From a bacterium (GTDB taxonomy: Bacteria > Zhuqueibacterota > QNDG01 > DSAB01), in the NCBI GenBank assembly GCA_011388275.1, contig DSAB01000122.1, positions 79,491 to 143,490 on the forward strand: a stretch of DNA of 64,000 nt. Direction: 5' to 3'. The notes beneath the pieces were generated by a model. It did no database searches and had not been told where the DNA came from. It was given only the letters and a program-made list of their open reading frames with translations. Positions within the stretch are counted from its first letter, which is position 1; each line of letters opens with the position of its first letter. Shown here piece by piece: positions 59,481 through 64,000 of the stretch. The position numbers and the translations under genes are program-made.

Positions 59481-62075
59481 ATGAAACGATTGCTTTGTAC
59501 GGTTCTTTCCTCGTTGATCATGTCTGCGGCATGGAGTCAGGACAATCTGCCGAAGGCCTTTCCCTTTACCGAACATCCGCTCACACTCACACGGCCGGCG
59601 CGCGAAGGAACTCCCTTCAATCAGGCGGGCCGCCGGTTCGCGGTTCTGGGGGATGAAAGCGGCCGGTTTGAGGCCTGGGCGTACCCCCTGAAGCTGTTCC
59701 GGCAATTCGAGTTCTCCTTCTTTGTCGATGAGTCCACCCGGCCTGTCAATGCCGGCTCCATTGTCCGGACCATCGACAAGACTCCGTCCCGGACCACGCT
59801 GACTTACACCTTTCAATCCTTCACTGTCAAAGCCCATTATATCACATCCGTGAAAGAGCCCGGAGCGTTGATTCTGCTGGAGGTTGAGGCCGTCAAACCG
59901 CTCACGGTTGTGTGCGGTTTTATTCCCGTGCTGCAGCCCATGTGGCCGGCCGGGCTGGGAGGACAGTACGCCTTCTGGAACCGCGAACTGAACGCTTATG
60001 TCATCTCCGAGCCCACGCGGAAAAATCATGGAATCGTCGGTTCGCCGGCGGCTTCGGCAGTCTCCTATACACCGGCCCATATGCTCTCCGATGATCCCAA
60101 CGAGTTTCGAATCATCATCAGCGATCCGGAAACAGTACGCGGAAAATGGATACCCATTGTCATGGCCGGAGGAAAAGGAAATCGCGAAACCCTTATCGAA
60201 CAGTATCGGAATCTTCAGGAGTCGATTCCGGAAATCATTCGGGAGTCCGAGGCGCATTATCGGTCTTTGCTTGGGTCCACGTTGCAGATTCAGACCCCGG
60301 ATGAACGACTCAATCAGGGTCTGGAATGGGCCAAGGTCTCGTATGACAATCTGGTGGTGGAAAATCCCGACCTGGGCACGGGCCTGGTGGCCGGTCTGGC
60401 TGCCTCCGGATCCAGCGGCAGGCCCGGATTCGGATGGTTTTTCGGCGGGGACACCTATATCAACGCGCTCAGTCTCAACAGTTTATGCCATTATTCCACG
60501 GTCCGGCAGATCCTGGAATTTATGGTTCCATTCCAGCGGGATGACGGCAAGATGGCGCATGAAATCTCCCAGGCCGCGGCTTATATCGACTGGTTCGGAG
60601 ATTATCCCTATGCCTATATTCACGGCGATACCTCTCCCTTCTTTATCGTAGCCGTACACGACTATGTGCGGATGAGCGGTGATTTGGAGTTTGCCGTGTC
60701 TCTTTGGCCGGTGCTGAAGAAAGCTTATGACTGGTGTCTGAGCACAGACGCCAACAGCGACGGTCTGATGGACAACAGCAGTGCCGGTTTGGGCGCTCTC
60801 GAGTATGGAGCCCTGGCCGGGGGACTGGCCACGGATATCTATCTGGGTGCCATCTGGACCCGGGCGGCCCGTGCCATGGCCGATCTTTGTGAATGGACGA
60901 AACACAGCGATTTCATTCCGGACGCCCGCCGAAACGCGGAGAGGGCGGTTCAGGCTTTCCGCCGCCTGTTCTGGGATCCGGACACCGGTGTTTACGCGTA
61001 CGCCTTCAATGACCGGGGAGAACATGTCAAGGAATTTTCTCCCTGGAACGCAGTGGGGCTCATGTGGGAGCTGGGAGAACCCGACCGTTCGGCTGCGACC
61101 CTTCGCCGCATCGCCTCTTCGGAACTTACGACCGACTGGGGAGTCCGTTCCATCTCCATAAACAGCAGTTATTATCAGCCCCTGAATTACAATTACGGAG
61201 CGGTCTGGCCCTTTCTCAACAGCTGGGTGGCTTCGGCCCATTTCAGGCATCATTTTATGCATCAGGGTTTTGCCGTCCTCAAGGCCACAATGGATCATGT
61301 CTATCATCATCAGCTGGGTGCGGTCGGAGAGGTTTTTTCCGGATCCCTGCACACCTGGCCCCAGGAATCGGTTTCACATCAGGGTTTTTCCACGGCCGGA
61401 ACGGTTTTGCCTCTGGTCCGTGGACTTTTGGGGCTGGATGGGGACGCGATGAGCAGAAAGGTTGTTTTCGCGCCGCAATTCCGGGCGGACTGGGATGTTG
61501 TGACTGTCAGCAACTACCGAATCGGCGAGGGATCGTGGGAATTTGAGTGGCTTCGGTCTTCCCGTGAGATTCGGCTGGATGTACGGACCGATGCCGTTGA
61601 ATATGAACTGTTGACAGCCCCGTTCCTGGGGCCCGGAACCCGAATCGATTCCGTTCTTGTCAACGGGATGAAAACCGAGTTCGAATGCTTTAAAAATTCC
61701 CGCGGGGTTCAACCCCGAATACGAATACGCCCGGCCGGTTCACAACAGCGTATTCAGCTGTATATCACTCCGGCGGTTGAGGTGCTGCCCGCGGTGGTGG
61801 AATCCCGGGTGGGAGATTCGAATCGTGGCCTGAAGATCGTGTGGCTGGAACGGGAGAATCGGGGAATCCGGCTGGTTTGTGAGGGTCTGGCCGGCGAATC
61901 CTATCATCTGCGCGTGACCCGTTCACAGGACATACTGGAAGTCCGTGGAGGCCGGCTGAAAGGCGATCTTATATTTATCGACTTTCCGGAGGAAGAGGAA
62001 GGATTCGTTGAGAAGGAGGCATGGATCAAAACCCGGACAAGCGAATCGGAACTTCCGATAAAGAACCGGTATTAG
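59481..62075 (+). CDS. Exported glycogen-debranching-like (alpha/alpha)6 glycosidase, paralogue of 55706-59074
   Basis: Signal peptide MKRLLCTVLSSLIMSAAWSQ; PGFGWFFGGDTYINAL; STDANSDGLMDN; TDWGVRSIS; GAVWPFLNSW. Confidence 0.82.
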   Translation: MKRLLCTVLSSLIMSAAWSQDNLPKAFPFTEHPLTLTRPAREGTPFNQAGRRFAVLGDESGRFEAWAYPLKLFRQFEFSFFVDESTRPVNAGSIVRTIDKTPSRTTLTYTFQSFTVKAHYITSVKEPGALILLEVEAVKPLTVVCGFIPVLQPMWPAGLGGQYAFWNRELNAYVISEPTRKNHGIVGSPAASAVSYTPAHMLSDDPNEFRIIISDPETVRGKWIPIVMAGGKGNRETLIEQYRNLQESIPEIIRESEAHYRSLLGSTLQIQTPDERLNQGLEWAKVSYDNLVVENPDLGTGLVAGLAASGSSGRPGFGWFFGGDTYINALSLNSLCHYSTVRQILEFMVPFQRDDGKMAHEISQAAAYIDWFGDYPYAYIHGDTSPFFIVAVHDYVRMSGDLEFAVSLWPVLKKAYDWCLSTDANSDGLMDNSSAGLGALEYGALAGGLATDIYLGAIWTRAARAMADLCEWTKHSDFIPDARRNAERAVQAFRRLFWDPDTGVYAYAFNDRGEHVKEFSPWNAVGLMWELGEPDRSAATLRRIASSELTTDWGVRSISINSSYYQPLNYNYGAVWPFLNSWVASAHFRHHFMHQGFAVLKATMDHVYHHQLGAVGEVFSGSLHTWPQESVSHQGFSTAGTVLPLVRGLLGLDGDAMSRKVVFAPQFRADWDVVTVSNYRIGEGSWEFEWLRSSREIRLDVRTDAVEYELLTAPFLGPGTRIDSVLVNGMKTEFECFKNSRGVQPRIRIRPAGSQQRIQLYITPAVEVLPAVVESRVGDSNRGLKIVWLERENRGIRLVCEGLAGESYHLRVTRSQDILEVRGGRLKGDLIFIDFPEEEEGFVEKEAWIKTRTSESELPIKNRY

Positions 62076-62375
62076 CCTTTGATTTCAGATGTTACCGAAA
62101 TGGCTGTTTCCAGTACCATGACCGGATATCGTCCGGGTATTTATGGGGTATGAACCATGTGATTCAGAATACGGAAACGGCTTCACGGAACTTTAACAGT
62201 GTGTTTTCCGTATGAAATTAATAAATCCACTTATTTTTGTAGTTTCTTGATTTGATGGAATGACGATTGCCGCATTCCGGTTATTCTGCCCATTACCCGC
62301 CGGCTTGATGAGCAAGGGGAATACGGATATACATCGAACTTTTTATCAATCGTTTCGGCGATAAGGAGGCCAACA

Positions 62376-64000
62376 TGCAGGATGAACATTTCGACGATAC
62401 GGGTTTTGATAATGCCGACAGCCTCGAGGAAGAAGGATCCGGCCGGAACGAAGACGCGTCATCCGTTCAGCCGGCCCGGCTGAGTATTCGAAAGAAGGAT
62501 GAGGTCATTCAGGAGTTTGTCATAGAATCTCTTCCGGTAACAATCGGCCGGAAGGCCGAAAACGGGATCGTTCTGGAAGACCGCAATGTTTCACGGAAAC
62601 ATGCGGAGATCGTGAAGGAGAATGATCAATTTTTCCTCAGGGATTCGGGCAGCACGGGCGGCACCCGGCTCAACGGACAGCCGGTTGTCGAGAAGGACAT
62701 CCATACCGGTGATGTCATACAGATCGGTGAATATCGGCTGACCTTTGATTCAGGAGATCCGGATGATGAGAGGACGGTCTTTGACGACGAAGAGACCCGG
62801 CTTGAGGAAGGGACCGCCCTGGATGAAGACCGGACTCGTTTCTATGAAGAGCCTGAAGCCCGGCTGCTGATCATCAAATCCGACATCCTGGATGAAGATG
62901 TCGTTCTGGGTGACCAGGTTCTCGTTCTGGGAAGGGACGAGGAGGCGGATGTCAATCTGGATGACAAGCGGGCGTCACGCAAACATTGTGAGGTCCGTTC
63001 GGATGGTTCGGAATTTATCATCAGGGACCTGGGCAGCGCCAACGGAACATTCGTCAACGGACAGAAGGTTTCGGAACAGCCGCTGAAAAACGGAGACCGG
63101 ATTCAGATCGGGTCCACGGTCCTCGAATTCCGTATGGATCCGGTTCACAAACCAAAACACCGGTCCAGACTCAGCGGGGTTTTCAAAGGTGTTTTCTACT
63201 TGTTTTTACTGGCCGCCGTTTCATACGGCGCCTATCGGCTGATTACCGGGCTTTCCGGCCGTGCCGGCGGTCCGGTCATTATGCAGACTCTCTGGACCTA
63301 CGCAACCCGTGACGCCGTTCAGGGCAGTCCGGCTCTCGGCGATGTCAACGGAGATGGATTCATCAATCTGATCGCTGCGGACGCGGCCGGTTTTCTGTAT
63401 GGGCTGGATGCCCGCCACGGAGGCATGATCTGGAATTCGGACTTCAACACCCGGGCCGGTTCCATGGCCGGTTCAACCAAACTGGCTGATATCAATCTGA
63501 TCGACGGCGAGCTGGACGTGGTAGCCGGAACCGCCTCCAGAGGCGTTCTGGCTCTTGACGGCGGCACCATGCGGCCTATCTGGTGGGGAAAGACCGAAAG
63601 TCAAGTCCTTTCCTCACCGGCCGTGGCCGATATCAACAGCGACGGAATTCCGGACGTGGTCGTCGGAACACTCTCAGGCAGGATCATCTGCTTCGACGGC
63701 AGGCAGGGTGGGGTGATATGGTCTTTTGAAGCGGACGGTCCGGTGACTGCGTCACCCGTGATGGTGGATATCAACGGCGACGCAGTGCCCGATGTGATTG
63801 TCGGATCGACCAGGAACCGGTTATATGCTCTGGACGGCCGCAACGGACAAATTATCTGGGTTCATTCCGGAACAGAGGCTCCGTCAACGGCGGCCGTCGC
63901 CGATTTCAACGGCGATAAGAAGCCGGATGTGGTTTTTGTCACGGCATCTGCAGTGATCGTTCTGGAAGGAACCAGAGGGGCGCTGCTCTGGCGTTGGGAA
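62376..64000 (+). CDS. FHA-FHA-TM-FG-GAP/PQQ-like beta-propeller protein, 3' truncated by window
   Basis: Manual translation from ATG 62376 (AAGGAGG SD) is open to the window end. FHA1: VTIGRKAENGIVLEDRNVSRKHAEIV...DSGSTGGTRLNG; FHA2: LVLGRDEEADVNLDDKRASRKHCEV...DLGSANGTFVNG; TM: VFYLFLLAAVSYGAYRLI; then D(V/I/F)NxDxxPD(V)VVG repeats. Not in the supplied ORF track because no stop is present. Confidence 0.9.
63341..63940 (+). repeat. Five FG-GAP-like coding repeats, ~135-147 nt period
   Basis: Repeat cores (gat gtc/atc aac...) at ~63341, 63488, 63629, 63767 and 63902, encoding DVNGDGFINLIA, DINLIDGELDVVAG, DINSDGIPDVVVG, DINGDAVPDVIVG, DFNGDKKPDVVFV. Confidence 0.85.

Overview
The window is protein-dense bacterial DNA with no rRNA, tRNA, CRISPR array or transposase that I could see. 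Layout: (1) a housekeeping/envelope block at 1-4457: the 3' end of a RodA/FtsW gene, lgt, a TPR lipoprotein, a diverged GT5 glycogen-synthase-like protein and a STAS protein, closed by a strong intrinsic terminator at 4491-4517. (2) A ~44 kb plus-strand Wzx/Wzy-type exopolysaccharide (EPS) locus at ~4.6-48.25 kb. It holds Wza- and Wzc-like proteins, a polyprenyl-phosphate sugar transferase, many GT4/GT2/GT39 glycosyltransferases, two Wzx flippases, one Wzy/ligase, epimerases, three asparagine-synthase-like amidotransferases, an ACP + AMP-ligase + GNAT module, a GlpD-like FAD enzyme, a polysaccharide deacetylase and a large secreted multidomain putative glycosidase. (3) A minus-strand block at 48.27-52.95 kb: FabG-like SDR, DUF3857/transglutaminase lipoprotein, nitrilase-family hydrolase, DUF4136 lipoprotein and RseC-like protein. 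(4) A plus-strand block at 53.2-64 kb: lipoprotein, PAS protein, galactokinase, two exported paralogous (alpha/alpha)6-type glycosidases flanking a Cys-rich mini-protein, and an FHA-FHA-TM-FG-GAP protein that runs off the window and is absent from the supplied ORF track. The best leads are a dlt-like ACP/ligase module embedded in the EPS locus together with an asparagine-synthase homologue that has lost its glutaminase Cys; a tandem GT2 pair whose second member has lost its DXD motif; a degenerate glycogen synthase paralogue; and the FHA/beta-propeller fusion. All functional calls are by-eye motif recognition; no database search was run.
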